Part shown: positions 44,701 through 56,359 of the stretch, piece by piece
How positions within the stretch are numbered: position 1 is the stretch's first letter
How the letters are laid out: the number at the start of each line of letters is the position of its first letter
Assembly (NCBI GenBank): GCA_916700875.1
Contig: CAKAKS010000031.1
Span: 4,034,477 to 4,098,476 of the forward strand
Source of the DNA: Sebastes aleutianus
Taxonomy: Eukaryota > Chordata > Actinopteri > Perciformes > Sebastidae
Length of the DNA: 64,000 nucleotides
Direction of reading: 5' to 3'
Notes under the pieces: generated by a model
Seen by the model: the letters and a program-made list of their open reading frames with translations, nothing else
The model's database searches: none
Told to the model about the DNA's origin: nothing
Made by a program: the position numbers and the translations under genes

Positions 44701-45334
44701 CAATGGGGCAGCTCTGGTAGTGAGACACAATGTAACTGACACAAGGATATGTCTAACGGCTGGCAAAATAGCAGGAAAAGGGAATAAAATACTCCATTTA
44801 TTTAGATTGTGGGGTAATCTCATTGAATTACAATGTTTTTTTCAAGTATATCGAGATTTTGATGTTTGATTATGGTACGCCACCTTATATTATTTATATA
44901 AACCTTATATTAGTTCAATAGACCTTTTTCCTGGCAGGCATTTACGTGTGATAGCAGGAAACACACAGGTGTAGTTAATAAAATGATTAGTGGTTAGAGG
45001 TATAGAGGTATTCCAGTAGTAGGGCCTGGGTATTGTGTATGCTGTCATGGCTTACTGACGTACCTAAATGGAACATCGTTAATTTTATTAGTTCCCCCTT
45101 CGGCAAGCTTGTGTGATGTTTCCATGGCAGATACGGGATGCGTTCAGGCACAGTATAAAGTTTACGTTAACCGCACTTTGGCAGTGTATAATATGGCTCT
45201 AGATTGTGTTTACGTACCTATAGCACGATTGAAAGTTACCCATTTACTCAATGTAGAATCTGCATTAAATATGTTAATCTCTTAATTAGAAGCTTTCATT
45301 ACTTGGAAGTGAAAAACTGGTAATTTCTTTAAAC

Positions 45335-45556
45335 TAGGGCTATCAAAGTTAACGCGATAATAATGTGTTAACGCAAATTCGTTTTAATGGCTCTAATTTC
45401 ACATTAACACAATCGATCTTTTGGAGGGCTCAGTTTAAAGCTAGAGTAATCTCCTTTTAAGGTACATTTTGAACAGATAAAAAATGTGTGATTAATTTGT
45501 GATTAATCACGATTAACTATGGACAATCGTGCGATCAATCGCGATTACATTTTGAG
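45335..45556 (+). repeat. 'TAGGGCTGTCAAAGTTAACG' hAT MITE, truncated copy
   Basis: It begins TAGGGCTATCAAAGTTAACG and contains palindrome-rich TTAATCACGATTAACTATGG and GCGATCAATCGCGATTA. It matches the outer element at 51,271. The right end is lost. Confidence 0.75.
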
Positions 45557-46501
45557 TGAATGTAATTGAAAATGTATGCACTCCCAGTCTTGACATGTAT
45601 TGGTCCCGTACCTCCTCTTCACTCAGTCGTATTTGTCTTGGCTGGTGACCTAAAAATGTTTCTCCCAGTGTCAGCAGATAGCTGGATTAGTGTGGGCCAA
45701 TCAGTGCACTGTGGTCTCCTCGAAGGAGCTGCAGGTCACTGGATTAGCAATTGTCTCTCTCTCTCTCTCATCCTTCCTCTCTGTTTCTCATTGGGCCAGT
45801 GGTCAAGCTTAGAGGTATTGCCCTCGCTTTGTTGTCCCTTGACTGCTCTCACCCAAATTGTTCCCCACATTAAACAGTCCCCCCTCTCTTTCAAAGCGTG
45901 GCTTGTAATGGCAAGGCAGAACAATGGATCTCGCTGCCACAGCTGATATTTTCTACAATTCCCTCCTGACTGACCCGGCTGTGGGAGCAGAGGGTTCATC
46001 GTTGAATTTTTGGAGCGTCCTCAAGGACTTGAAAAGCAGATGTGATTCTCGGCCGGTCTGGGACTGTGTGTAGAAATTCCTGTTGGATTGTGTCCAGGTT
46101 TTTCTGCGACATTGCTGACATTTTTGGATTCTTATGGAGTAATTCAGTGGACAATATGGACTTTGAAACAGAAGAACTATTAGCTGGAAATTTCATCTCA
46201 ATTAGCTTTATCAGCTGATGTCAGTAAAAGCCTCAGCACTGCATTACCAGTGATTAGTGTACTGCTTGAGTGAACTGCAATTTTTGGACATAGCCAGTCT
46301 TGTTCACCCTTGTCCTCATGGCATCTGAGCATTGTCCTCTGACCGGAGCAGAGCGAGCTATGTGTAGACTGGTCCACTGTGGACCCCGACCTCAAGCTAT
46401 GCTAAGGCCGTTACACTTGGAGCTTCAGGTGTACGTGGAGAAAACACGAACCAAGCAAAAACACAGGTACTGCTTCAACACCGAAAAGGACCAGTTCTGT
46501 G

Positions 46502-46997
46502 TAGGGAGGCACCGACCTGACTTTTTCAGGCCCGATAGCTATACCTGGGCCGATACCGAGTACCGATCCAATACCAGGGTTTAATTAATGGTATACCTCA
46601 CTGTGTGGAGGTGACTGAGATCATTCTTTCATGTGTAAGGCAACAACAGGCTTTACTTAAACATTGCTTTCCTAACTTTGTAAAGCAAAATGTGATCACT
46701 AAAAACATAGATGTAAATTTATTTGATTCTTTATGATCAAAATGATAAATCTTACAACAGCAACTTGATAAAAAATCTTCAAGATTAACAGGAATAACAA
46801 CTCAAGTGTAAACCTTTTTAATGCAGCAACAGATTGGAATTGGAATTCAAATTGAAGTGAATAATGTATTGAGTACATAAACATAGAATTGAATTGAATT
46901 GAATATATTGGCCCGATTTACACCGATATCCGATCCAGCCATTTGAATTGGTATCGGTCCCGATAACTGATCCAGTATCGGTATCGCTGCATCTCTA
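46502..46997 (+). mobile_element. 'TAGGGATGCACCGAT' hAT MITE with perfect 8-bp target duplication
   Basis: GTTCTGTG flanks both sides (46,494-46,501 and 46,998-47,005). The ends TAGGGAGGCACCGAC and ATCGCTGCATCTCTA are imperfect inverted repeats. The interior is rich in CCGATACCGAGTACCGATC-type palindromes. It lies in gpsm1 intron 1. Confidence 0.9.
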
Positions 46998-47005
46998 GTT
47001 CTGTG

Positions 47006-48741
47006 GTGATGTTGATGCTTGGCAAACAAGGTTTTGCAAATGGCCTTGGTGAGCACACTGATTTTACATCAGGGCGTTGAGAAGATTTGACCAGAAGATC
47101 CTGTTGGTAATGTAATTAACTGTTAATTACCTGTTACAATAGATCCTTTTGGCATTGACAAATGCGTACCAATTGCAATTACGGTCATGGTTTTGACAAG
47201 CAGGAAGACGGAGGAGACATTTGCATCTACATTGCCCTTGACTACACACACAGGTGACAAAATACAAAAGTGCTTGTACTGTGTGAATTGTGCTTCATTA
47301 AAATTTAAGATGACCAACATTACAGGGAATCAAAATAGTAGTTTGTGTGCAAATGAAATTAAGTAAACATTACCGTGTCCCGTGAATTGCAATGTGGAAA
47401 TATGAAGAAAAAGGGAACAGGTAGATCAAATAAATAGATTTAAAATAAGATGGGGCCCTGACCATTGCAAGTAGAGATTAAATGACAGATAGATATACTT
47501 CATGGGATAGGAGGTGTTTAAAGAAATGGAGGAAGTGTTTCTTCAATGCACCTATGAAACAATTGAACGCTTTGAGTTTCCCTACTGAAGCTGCAGGTGA
47601 AACTACATATGGTTCACAGCATCTCTTTGCTACATTTTTGAATGAGTGCCATTTGTAAAACAGATTAGATTGGAGGATAATCCTTGCTTAACTCTACATT
47701 CTAGTACCGTATCTGGAATTTAGAGCTGCAACCAAATCGGCAGGTCTCTAGTTTATCCTGGATTATACAATGAACCTGGGGTTCAGACTTTCTGGATGCA
47801 ACTCACTAATGACGAGGCCTCGTTGTGTGCATGTTGGGACTGAGTGCTGTGTGTGCAAGATGTTTTAAAGGACAGTAGTATATTCATATGTCTACACATT
47901 TTTGTCTTGATACATCAATATTTTGGTAAATGATTATTTTGTCTCCTGTCATACCTGGTTTGTGATTTTATATTTATTTATTTCACAAACATCTTAAAAA
48001 ATAGTATATCTGTGCGTTCTGTGCACATCATCTTATAGCCCTGAGATGCTTACTTTTCAGATATGGGTTCCATCAAATACCATATGAATTGATTGAAATG
48101 TTCCCTTAACATTAAGGAAATTGCCAGTAGACACAAAGTTAACATTTCTTTTACTTTCCCTGAGTTGGCGTCGTTGATCCAGCAGTTGCCATGGTAACTA
48201 GGGCTTGTAGAGGTGGTGGGAAGACTCCTCTTGACTTGGCCTTTGATATTTATTTCTGGAAAGTGTTTCTTCTATTGTATTTCAGCTTAGCAACATAGGG
48301 GAGCAGATACACTCGGATTGTCATGTGTTGACACAGGAATGACCAACATTTTTGATTTGCTGATTTTTCCCTGTTCACATGGACTATGAAGAATATCAGT
48401 TGATGACTGACTCTTTTTATATTTTTTATACAAAGCATTACTATTCATATACAGTATACTCAACCATTAATGCAAAACAACTGTACGTCTTTATATGTGA
48501 GCAGTAATGAGCGAAAAGTGCAACACCTTTTCAAGGTGCTCATCCCTGAGCCTTAGACTCTGTTGCTAAGGCAACAGTCCACAGATATGGCTACAGACCT
48601 TGTTGTCATGACGATGCTGGCAATTTGTTCCTCACCCTGAGAAGATATTGCACTGCCACTGTAATAATCCATATATATTACTATACATTGTTCTATCTCT
48701 GATCGTGCTCATGTGTTAATACTGTCTTCTGTCTTTCCCTG
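47006..48741. other. Distal gpsm1 intron 1, no feature seen
   Basis: AT-rich intron sequence leading to the GT tract before exon 2. No repeat family was recognised. Confidence 0.4.
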
Positions 48742-48763
48742 TATGTGTGTGTGTGTGTGTGTA
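48742..48763. repeat. (GT)n tract before gpsm1 exon 2
   Basis: A run of GT dinucleotides starting 44 bases before the exon, in the region of the polypyrimidine tract and branch site. Confidence 0.9.
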
Positions 48764-48785
48764 AACCTGTGTGTGCACCCTCTAG

Positions 48786-49007
48786 GATGGAGGCTTCTTG
48801 CTTGGAGTTGGCTTTGGAAGGAGAGCGGCTGTGCAAGGCCGGGGACTTTAAAGGCGGGACAGCGTTTTTTGAGGCAGCCGTGCAGGTCGGCACAGAAGAC
48901 CTTAAGACCCTCAGTGCCATCTACAGCCAGCTGGGCAACGCCTACTTCTACCTCAAAGAGTATGGCAAAGCCCTGGAGTACCACAAACATGACCTTACTC
49001 TGGCCAG
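48786..49007 (+). CDS. gpsm1: gpsm1 exon 2 (TPR1-TPR2)
   Basis: It encodes residues 29-101: MEASCLELALEGERLCKAGD, then the FEAAVQVGTEDLKTLSAIYS run and the YSQLGNAYFYLKEYGKALEY helix pair. The acceptor is CTCTAG preceded by a GT tract; the donor is CCAG then GTGAGC. Conservation with vertebrate AGS3 is very high. An open frame running in from upstream of the acceptor is intronic. A repeat begins about 12 bases after the exon. Confidence 0.95.
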
Positions 49008-49018
49008 GTGAGCACTGT

Positions 49019-49330
49019 ACCTTTTTATGCCTCCGCACCGGTGACAGCTGTGGCTGGAGGCATTATGTTTTTGGGTTGTCCGTACTATGGCGTTTAATTA
49101 GGATCAGAATTCGCGGAAAAAGCATCATCGCGAGGAAGCATTTCTGCTCCGCGTGCACAAATGCAGTCGCGCGAGCGCGGGGGCTGTGATGAGCGCTCGC
49201 TCGACCCTCTCTACGCGCTCGCAACTGCTCAACTCGCTCGCTCGTCAAGTTGACTTTTGAGACTTTGGAGGCGGGGATGGAACAGACAGTGGCTGATGTG
49301 TCCGCTCTTTGATTGGTCACATTCAAAACC
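49019..49330 (+). repeat. 'TATGCCTCCGCACCGG' repeat immediately after gpsm1 exon 2
   Basis: It begins TTTTTATGCCTCCGCACCGG, 12 bases after the exon 2 donor, then GGAGGCATTATGTTTTTGGG. This is a repeat common in fish genomes. An internal GC-rich part (GCGCGAGCGCGGGGGCTGTG) follows. The right end is uncertain. Confidence 0.65.
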
Positions 49331-50821
49331 TACAGTCTCTGACGGCGAAGGCAGAACATGAATAATTCATGAACACGTGACACCGTTGTCCAATCATAGA
49401 GCACAGAACACGTGACCGTCCACTCCTCCAAATATCACAACGTTATATCTGGGAAGCAATTACAATGTGGGTGGCTCACATGCCGGCAAAAGTCCACCGG
49501 ATGACACAAAATTACATTTTGCCTCATCCGGCAGACCCTCGCAGGCAAAAGAGGGGAGAGCTCCGGGCGCCGGTAACACAGAAGGAAGCCGAACATCATT
49601 TCATACCACCCACATTGCAAAGTCAGTTGAAAATCGGCAAAGTTTCCCTTTTAATTTGAATTTGAGAGAGGTATTTATTTTCATCCAGTCAGATACTAAG
49701 TTATTGGGAAATGTGCCTGAACGTTGCCTGTAATTTGTTTGTACATGATCAACAGTAATCATCTGTATTTTGTTTTTACAAATCACTCTCACCAGCCTCA
49801 GAGGAAAGCTTGTGCATATTTATCCCAGCATTCAAAACCACATGAAACACATCCAGAAAGTTTAGTTTATGAGGCATTGGTTGCATATTTGTTGTTGTTT
49901 GTCTGCTTTGGTAGCTTAAAGCTCTCACAGTAACAGGCACTAAAGGACAGCATCTTCCTACTAAGGGAACTTACAGAAAAGGAAATAATATAAACTATAA
50001 GGATTCCAATGATTAATCTAAAGTTTTTTATTTTTTATTTTATATTGATAATAATAAACTGTCAAGAGAGGAACTTCTTGTTACCAGTAACATGAGATTC
50101 CATCGGGCTTTATTGAAGACAGTCTGCATAGCTGGAAAAAAATATGAATTGTTTAAAATCAGTGACTGAAGCAGATGAAACAATGATTTATAATTTATAA
50201 CAAATGAAAACAGACATTCTGCTGTGTCCATCTCTGGAGCCTGATTGCAATTAATTTATAAATGAATCCTTTTAGTTGTGATTTGATAATAGTTTAATGA
50301 TTTTCGCTTAATAAAGCAAACTTTGAAGCTGGGTAACAGTTATTCACATCACTAGTCGGCTCATTTATGTAATCGGAGCTCTCTATATATGGGAGGAATG
50401 ATGTACTAATGATTCTGCCATTTGATACCCGGACCAGATGCATAAAGAGCATTGGGGATTTTGATTATATTGACATTGAATTAGACAAAGAAAATTCCAA
50501 GAAAAAGTGAGGGGACTTAGTAACAGTAACAGTCGACTACCAGCTGGATATTTAGCTCGTATGAATAATCCGGTCCCCTGCAGTGAGTGCAGCTGGTTCT
50601 TCAGCAGGGAACTGATCAGAGACCCTGGGGAGATTTACCTTGTTACATTAGAGTCTCACCAGGGCCACTGGGACCTGGTCCTAGTCAGTAAGCAACCAAT
50701 TAAAAATGTACTATCTCCAATCTTCTTCTAATGGATACTGTTTAACTAAATGACATTGACATAGAAAAACTGTAGCCCCCACCACTGAATATCAAATATG
50801 TGTTTTCTTTTGCTTTCTCAG
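49331..50821. other. gpsm1 intron 2 remainder
   Basis: No recognised feature beyond possible repeat continuation to about 49,660. Confidence 0.4.
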
Positions 50822-50957
50822 AACAATAGGAGACAGAATCGGAGAAGGAAAAGCCAGCGGTAACCTTGGTAACACATTAAAAGTGTTGGGGCGCTTCGAT
50901 GAGGCTGTTGTGTGCTGTCAAAGACACCTGGATATTTCTCAAGAGCAGGGAGACAAG
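50822..50957 (+). CDS. gpsm1: gpsm1 exon 3 (TPR3)
   Basis: It encodes residues 103-147, TIGDRIGEGKASGNLGNTLK then VLGRFDEAVVCCQRHLDIS and QEQGDK. The acceptor is TTTCTCAG and the donor is AAG then GTAACA. Phases match exons 2 and 4. It contains the full third TPR with the Asn-Leu-Gly-Asn core. Confidence 0.95.
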
Positions 50958-51337
50958 GTAACACACGTTTTTATAGCATCTCTAATAAAAGTCCTCAAAA
51001 AGCTACAATACATTCAGTTTGCTGCCTGTAGTGTTTATTTGCTCATTTGACTGCATCAAAATTGTCCTACACAATCTTTATTTAATATTTGAGACATTTT
51101 ACATGTATACGCTGTATTTTTATACCTCCAGTTTAACTCTAAGCTTCATCTAAGCATATTACTGTAGGCATATGTGGATGTCCATATGCTCGTATACACA
51201 CAATCTTCTGGGGAAAAAAAGGAAATCAAAAGAATATAAATAAATAAAGATCTTTGTAATTGATGTACACTAGGGCTGTCAAAGTTAACGTGATAATAAC
51301 GCGTCAACATAAATTTGTTTTAACGCCACTAATTTCT

Positions 51338-52119
51338 TTAAAGGGACTATTTGTAACTTTCAGAAATGCTTCTTAACAGCGACACCTGTGGCCTTGAAAT
51401 CAACGAAAGTCAGCGTCGGGCTCGCTTGCTCTCTCTAAATATACCTGAACCAGCATCGCACATTGAGGCGACACACGTCAGCTAAAACCCCAATATCACT
51501 CTATATTTCAGCTGCTTGGCAGTAATGTTAGCTGACCAGACGAAGGTCTCTCCATGAATCACTGCTGATACTAGTGTTGGCTTTTCCTGCCTCAGCGCAG
51601 GCTGAGGCAGCGGGGCTCCGCTGCGAGAAACTCGTCTCCGCCCGAAGCTTGAGAGAGCAGGAAGACACTGGCACCCGGTCGGTAACGAGGCGATAAAGTA
51701 ACTCGCTGCGGAGCCCCGTTACTTCACAAGACACGGGAAACCTCTGTTGGTCTGGAGGAGCTGCAGCAGTTATTTCTGCACAAACGTCCACTGTACATTC
51801 ACTAGATATTCTCAGAGCTAAACTAACTCTTCTGCAGTGTGGAGTGAGCGCGCGTTCACGTCAAGAGGTGGTGCGAGTACGCGAGAACGCGCGCGCTGTC
51901 TGAGTGAAGACAGGCAGGCAGAGGAGGAGAGGCTACGGCCACACGCGAGCGCGCATATGTGAGCGATATGCGCGCATATGCGAGCGATATGCGCGCATAT
52001 GCGAGCGATATGCGAGCGCGCATATGCGAGCGATATGCGCGCATATGCGAGCGATATGCGCGCATATGCGAGCGATATGCGAGCGCGCATGTGTCCCGAG
52101 TTACAAACAGTCCCTTTAA
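51338..52119 (+). mobile_element. TTAA MITE 'AAAGGGACTATTTGTAAC', copy 1, nested
   Basis: TTAA sites lie at 51,338-51,341 and 52,116-52,119. The ends AAAGGGACTATTTGTAACTT and AGTTACAAACAGTCCCTTT are inverted repeats. It inserted into the hAT MITE above. Its right part holds an expanded 21-bp minisatellite. A second copy is at 59,096-59,717. Confidence 0.92.
51949..52090. repeat. 21-bp palindromic minisatellite with 67-bp higher-order period
   Basis: Units GAGCGATATGCGCGCATATG+C begin at 51,961, 51,982, 52,003, 52,028, 52,049 and 52,070. Unit lengths run 21, 21, 25, 21, 21, about 24, so a 67-bp trio is repeated twice. Each junction contains the self-complementary ATATGCGCGCATAT. Because 21 is a multiple of three, several frames on both strands stay open and give seven-residue repeats; these are not genes. 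Confidence 0.95.
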
Positions 52120-52873
52120 CGCATTAATGCAATCGATCTTTAGGAGGTTATAGCGGGCTCAGTTTTAAAGCTAGAAGATACTGGTATCATATGAAACTAG
52201 AAAACCTAAGGAATCCATCGGTACCAACTAGCTTGTCCGTGAAGGAGGGTAAATAATGCTCCGAACTTGCACTAAGTTTTTGGGCGAGGAAAAACTGTTA
52301 TGACCATTTTCAAAGGGGTGAAAATGGGTTCTGTGGGTCCCCATGAGTCTCCCCTTTACTGACATGCCCACTTATTAATAATTAAGTCATCATAAATGCA
52401 TAATCACATGCAGTTTTGGTGCAAATCACAGTCAAGTCAGCACACTGACGGACTTGGATTTGCCACGTTATGATTTGAGCACATTTTTTATGCTAACTGC
52501 AGTACCTGTGAGGGTTTCTCAAAAATATTTGTCGTTGTTTTGTGTTAATTGATTTACAATAATAAATATATACATATATGTATATACTGTATGATATGTG
52601 CATGGGATTATTTGCCCACTCCTATGTTGATAAGAGTATTAGATACTTGACTATATACTATACTATATACTATACTTACATCTCCCTTTAAAGTATATTT
52701 TGAACAGATAAAAAATGCGCAATTAATCATGTCACAAATCGCAATTAAATATTTGAATCGATTGACAGACCTAATATACACACATGTCTTGATATGTGTG
52801 AGAGATCTTCCTGCATCCTTTTTCCATTTTTTGTAACCTTTCTCTTTTGTGTCTCTCTACTGTCTGGTTGCAG

Positions 52874-53016
52874 GTTGGAGAGGCCAGAGCTCTGTATAAC
52901 ATTGGGAACGTGTTCCACGCGAAGGGCAAACAGCAGTTATGGGGTTGCACCCAGGAACCAGGGGACCTTCCTCCTGATGTCAGAGACACTCTGCAAAGGG
53001 CTACTGGCTTTTATGA
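52874..53016 (+). CDS. gpsm1: gpsm1 exon 4 (TPR4)
   Basis: It encodes residues 148-194, VGEARALYNIGNVFHAKGKQ then QLWGCTQEPGDLPPDVRDTL and QRATGFY, plus two bases. The insert between the TPR helices (QQLWGCTQEPGDLPPDV) is typical of AGS3. The acceptor is TTGCAG; the donor is TATGA then GTACGT. An hAT MITE starts 33 bases after the exon and another ends 100 bases before it. Confidence 0.94.
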
Positions 53017-53048
53017 GTACGTATTATTGAGTAGTGATCTCACACACA

Positions 53049-53665
53049 TAGGGATGTCACTATACCAGAAATTTAGTAATTGATATTAATACCAGTAAAA
53101 TTCCACGAGCCTGATGCCCAATTCAATACCCCGATAAAAAACAAAAACAAAGTGATAAATCACATGTACCTCAACATACACTCCTTTATTCCCGTGTGCA
53201 TACTTTTTTTTGTGAATTTATTTATTAATCCCTGATGATCCGCCTCAAGTTTCTTGCCAAAAAACAACATTTTACCAGATTACATTAGAACACATCTTGA
53301 TAATGTTATAATTTACCTTTGCTCAATACTCATTTTTACTGATTAGAGATTGAACACATCATAATGTAACTAAATGCCACCTCGGTACGTTAGGTTTTTA
53401 GCTTTTTTATTTAGCCAAGCAAGGCTGTGCTTGCCTAGCTGCTGCTAACAGCATTACAAGCTTTCCTCCTGCCAATTTCAACACCGATTTCTTGTTCATG
53501 TAGCATTATTGGGGAAAATTTCTATCCTCCCCGGGACGATGCGACACTGTCAGTCTCAAGCCCTGATCTACCTGCAGTACTGTAGAGGAACTAGTATCGT
53601 CACATTTTCCGATTTTTGGCATCGAATTCTAACCGAAGTCTGTATCGGTTCTCGTGACATCCCTA
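53049..53665 (+). mobile_element. hAT MITE ('TAGGGATGTCAC'), 33 bases after gpsm1 exon 4
   Basis: The ends TAGGGATGTCAC and GTGACATCCCTA are a perfect 12-bp inverted pair. Flanks CACACACA and CATACACA match seven of eight. 617 bp, no transposase. Confidence 0.9.
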
Positions 53666-55601
53666 CATACACAGATGGATGTATACAACAGAAAATCTAA
53701 TCCAAAGTGACAGACTAGAGCGTAACTGGACATTATGTGTCAAAGTGGATTTAATGCAGAAAACATATTGATGGATTTAGAATATTTTGCCTTTCCAAAA
53801 ACGCATACAGAAATCTCATTTATATTGGCATGTGTCACTACTTTGATTCCTCCTTTGACTCACCTCTGGCAGTTATTACCTACCTTATTGTTGAATACAT
53901 CTGGTCCTGCGCGGCACATCTGGATTTGTGTGCAGAGTAATGTGGATCGAAGCACATCTGTGGGTGGAAAAAGCTATTTTTTTTACTGGTATTTCACTCC
54001 TGGCTTCGGCTGCTCCATTTGTTCTGAATTTCACAATTCTTGTCAAGAAGCAGTCCAGACTTGATTTGGCTGTGTGGCCGGGGTGGTTTTATCAAAACTA
54101 ACAGCCCTAAGATGTTGCTCACACATACACAGAATAACATTTACTTGAATTTTCCACTAGTCATTGTTCCATTTATTTTCACAATCCCTCCAGTCCCAGA
54201 TGCTTAAATGAATGCTGCCACTGTCATTCTTTATAACTGGGACGCTGTGAGAATTTATGATGAGTCGAGTCATTTTTTCAGACTTCACATTGTTGCTGAA
54301 GATTTTCATCAGACCGCAAAATAAGTGACTCCATGCTCTTAATGTTTCATATGCCTTCTGGCGAACTCCAGGCTCATGTTTGCCTCTCTGTTGAAAGCGC
54401 TTCCTTCAGGCCAATCTGCCTCATAGCCCAGTTTTGTGATATACTACACACTGCTGTTCTTTTGACAAGATCTTCCCTCACAGCTAAAGAGCTCTGCAGT
54501 TTTATCAGATTTGTCCTCGGGTTTCTCGGTTTGGGGTGGACAGCAGCCTGTTGTAAAGAATGTGTTCACTCTTAACGCAATAGTATACACATATTTTATC
54601 TCCACACCATTATCTGAAGTGTTCAGTTCAAATTTAATTGTAGAATTTACATTCTGACATCTAAATCGTCGGCTTCCAATTGAATTGGTCACCGGTAGAC
54701 TCTCAATGACATTTTATAGGAAATTGAATGCAGTATTCGTAGTGTCTCTGCAAAGTAGGGAAAATATTACTGAATAACTTAAATATCAGGAAATAAGAGC
54801 AACAAATATCTTACACTTATGTTGATTATGTGTAGATCAGTGTTGATGCAATCAATTTAAAATGAAATCTGCAAAATTCAGAAGACGTGGCGGGGTTAAA
54901 TACTTTCTGAAGGTTCGCTAGAAAAAAGCAACTCACTGGTGGGAATGTGTAGCTCCATAGATGTGAAAAAATAGCATGCACATTTGGCATTGCCTGGATA
55001 AATAAAACATAATAACCCCATAATGATAGCTCATCTCACAGGGCAATTATACTGTATAGCCCCTATTAAGGCCTTTTTTAAAACAATGGAGCAGTTAACA
55101 TCAAATTGAGAAACTGGCAAAGGTGAAAGAGAGAACTCCTACATGAATACGAGGTACACATTAAAGGCTGAATTAGTCATTTTTATTATTATATAATAAG
55201 CAATATAGCAAAAAGAAATACAGTAAGCTTTTTGTGTGTTTCATAACTTATCATAATAAACAAATACCATTGGTTTACACCAACATATATGAATCTATTA
55301 CAAACTTATATTTAGCTATTATCTAATGTTAACATATATAGTGACAATTTACTTTAATCTCGGAAATTTTCATTTAAATAAATGTCTGTTAAGTCACTAT
55401 CGATCGCCAAATGAGGTAAAACAATGATTGAGCCTATGGCCCACTGATGAAAGTATTGCAATATTTCTATGTTTTCAGTATTATTATTATTATGAAATGG
55501 GTGTGGATGTGGTGACATTCCCGGAAAATTACAGTTTTTCTCCGTTGTAGACAAACAAAAAATGGAACTATGAACACAATTCTGAAAACTTGAAACTCAT
55601 T
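53666..55601. other. gpsm1 intron 4, no feature seen
   Basis: AT-rich intron with chance frames only. Confidence 0.4.
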
Positions 55602-56023
55602 GGTGCCTTCAAATGAAACTCGTGAGCTCGTGTTTACAACATGGGAAGTCGTGTACTAGATATGCTCGGCATTCAAGTGGTTAAGTCGTGAGAACACCGC
55701 TGCTAAGCAACGGCAATATTAACGTTACGGTCGGCGTCTAGAAGCCACAGAGGCTAACAATTTAGCAGGCTGGCAAGTGGGTAACATAATGCAGTAAATG
55801 CAAAGGCATAATGACAATGGAGAAAGATGAGGCCGTTGGGAATATCAACATTTTCCTCAGACATGTTATACAGTTACGAAGAATAACAATATACGAATAA
55901 AATGACAATATATTAACTTATTATGCACCGAAAAATTAACTTCCGTGGCCTCCGCCATTTCTGACAGCGTTCATATGGACTCTTCTCGTGAACACGGTAA
56001 ACACGACCCCATTTGAAGGCACC
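55602..56023. mobile_element. MITE with 'GGTGCCTTCAAATG' inverted ends
   Basis: GGTGCCTTCAAATG at 55,602 and CATTTGAAGGCACC ending at 56,023 are perfect 14-bp inverted repeats. It is a 422-bp non-coding element in intron 4. The target duplication is not clear. Confidence 0.85.
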
Positions 56024-56235
56024 GCACTGTAAGTACATAGAAGTTGAATTTTTCTATTCTATTTCTATGCACACGTATCAACAAAAAGACTCCAGACTGC
56101 TAAACTCTAAGCACAATTCCATTTTTTTCTCTCAAATAGAACTGATAAATCAACCAGGACTGGAATCTTAAGGATTGCCACTCTAACATAATTTACATAC
56201 TGCTACTAACTTGCCGTATACGTCTCTCTCTGTAG

Positions 56236-56359
56236 GATGAACTTGTGTTTGGTCAAAGAACTCGGAGACCGAGCTGCCCAGGGGAGGGCCTACGGGAACC
56301 TGGGCAACACCCACTATCTGCTGGGAAACTTCGTTGAAGCTATCAAGTTCCACCGTCAG
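56236..56359 (+). CDS. gpsm1: gpsm1 exon 5 (TPR5)
   Basis: It encodes residues 196-236, MNLCLVKELGDRAAQGRAYG then NLGNTHYLLGNFVEAIKFHR and Q. The first base completes the Glu codon from exon 4. The acceptor is TCTGTAG; the donor is CAG then GTGAGA. Confidence 0.95.

Larger units (their letters stand above)
51271..52773 (+). mobile_element. 'TAGGGCTGTCAAAGTTAACG' hAT MITE with nested TTAA MITE
   Basis: The left end is TAGGGCTGTCAAAGTTAACG. The right end is CGATTGACAGACCTA. Flanks ATGTACAC and ATATACAC match at seven of eight bases, as expected for an hAT duplication. The element is expanded to 1.5 kb by an insertion at 51,338-52,119 and by further unassigned sequence. It ends 100 bases before gpsm1 exon 4. 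Confidence 0.85.

Noticed and set aside
48713..49189. 158-codon plus-strand frame over gpsm1 exon 2
   Set aside because: It is in the wrong frame relative to the conserved TPR code and runs through the GT tract and a repeat.
51818..52153. Open frames on both strands with seven-residue repeats (MRAYRSH, MRAYASD)
   Set aside because: They arise because the 21-bp minisatellite unit is a multiple of three and lacks stops. They lie inside a MITE in an intron.
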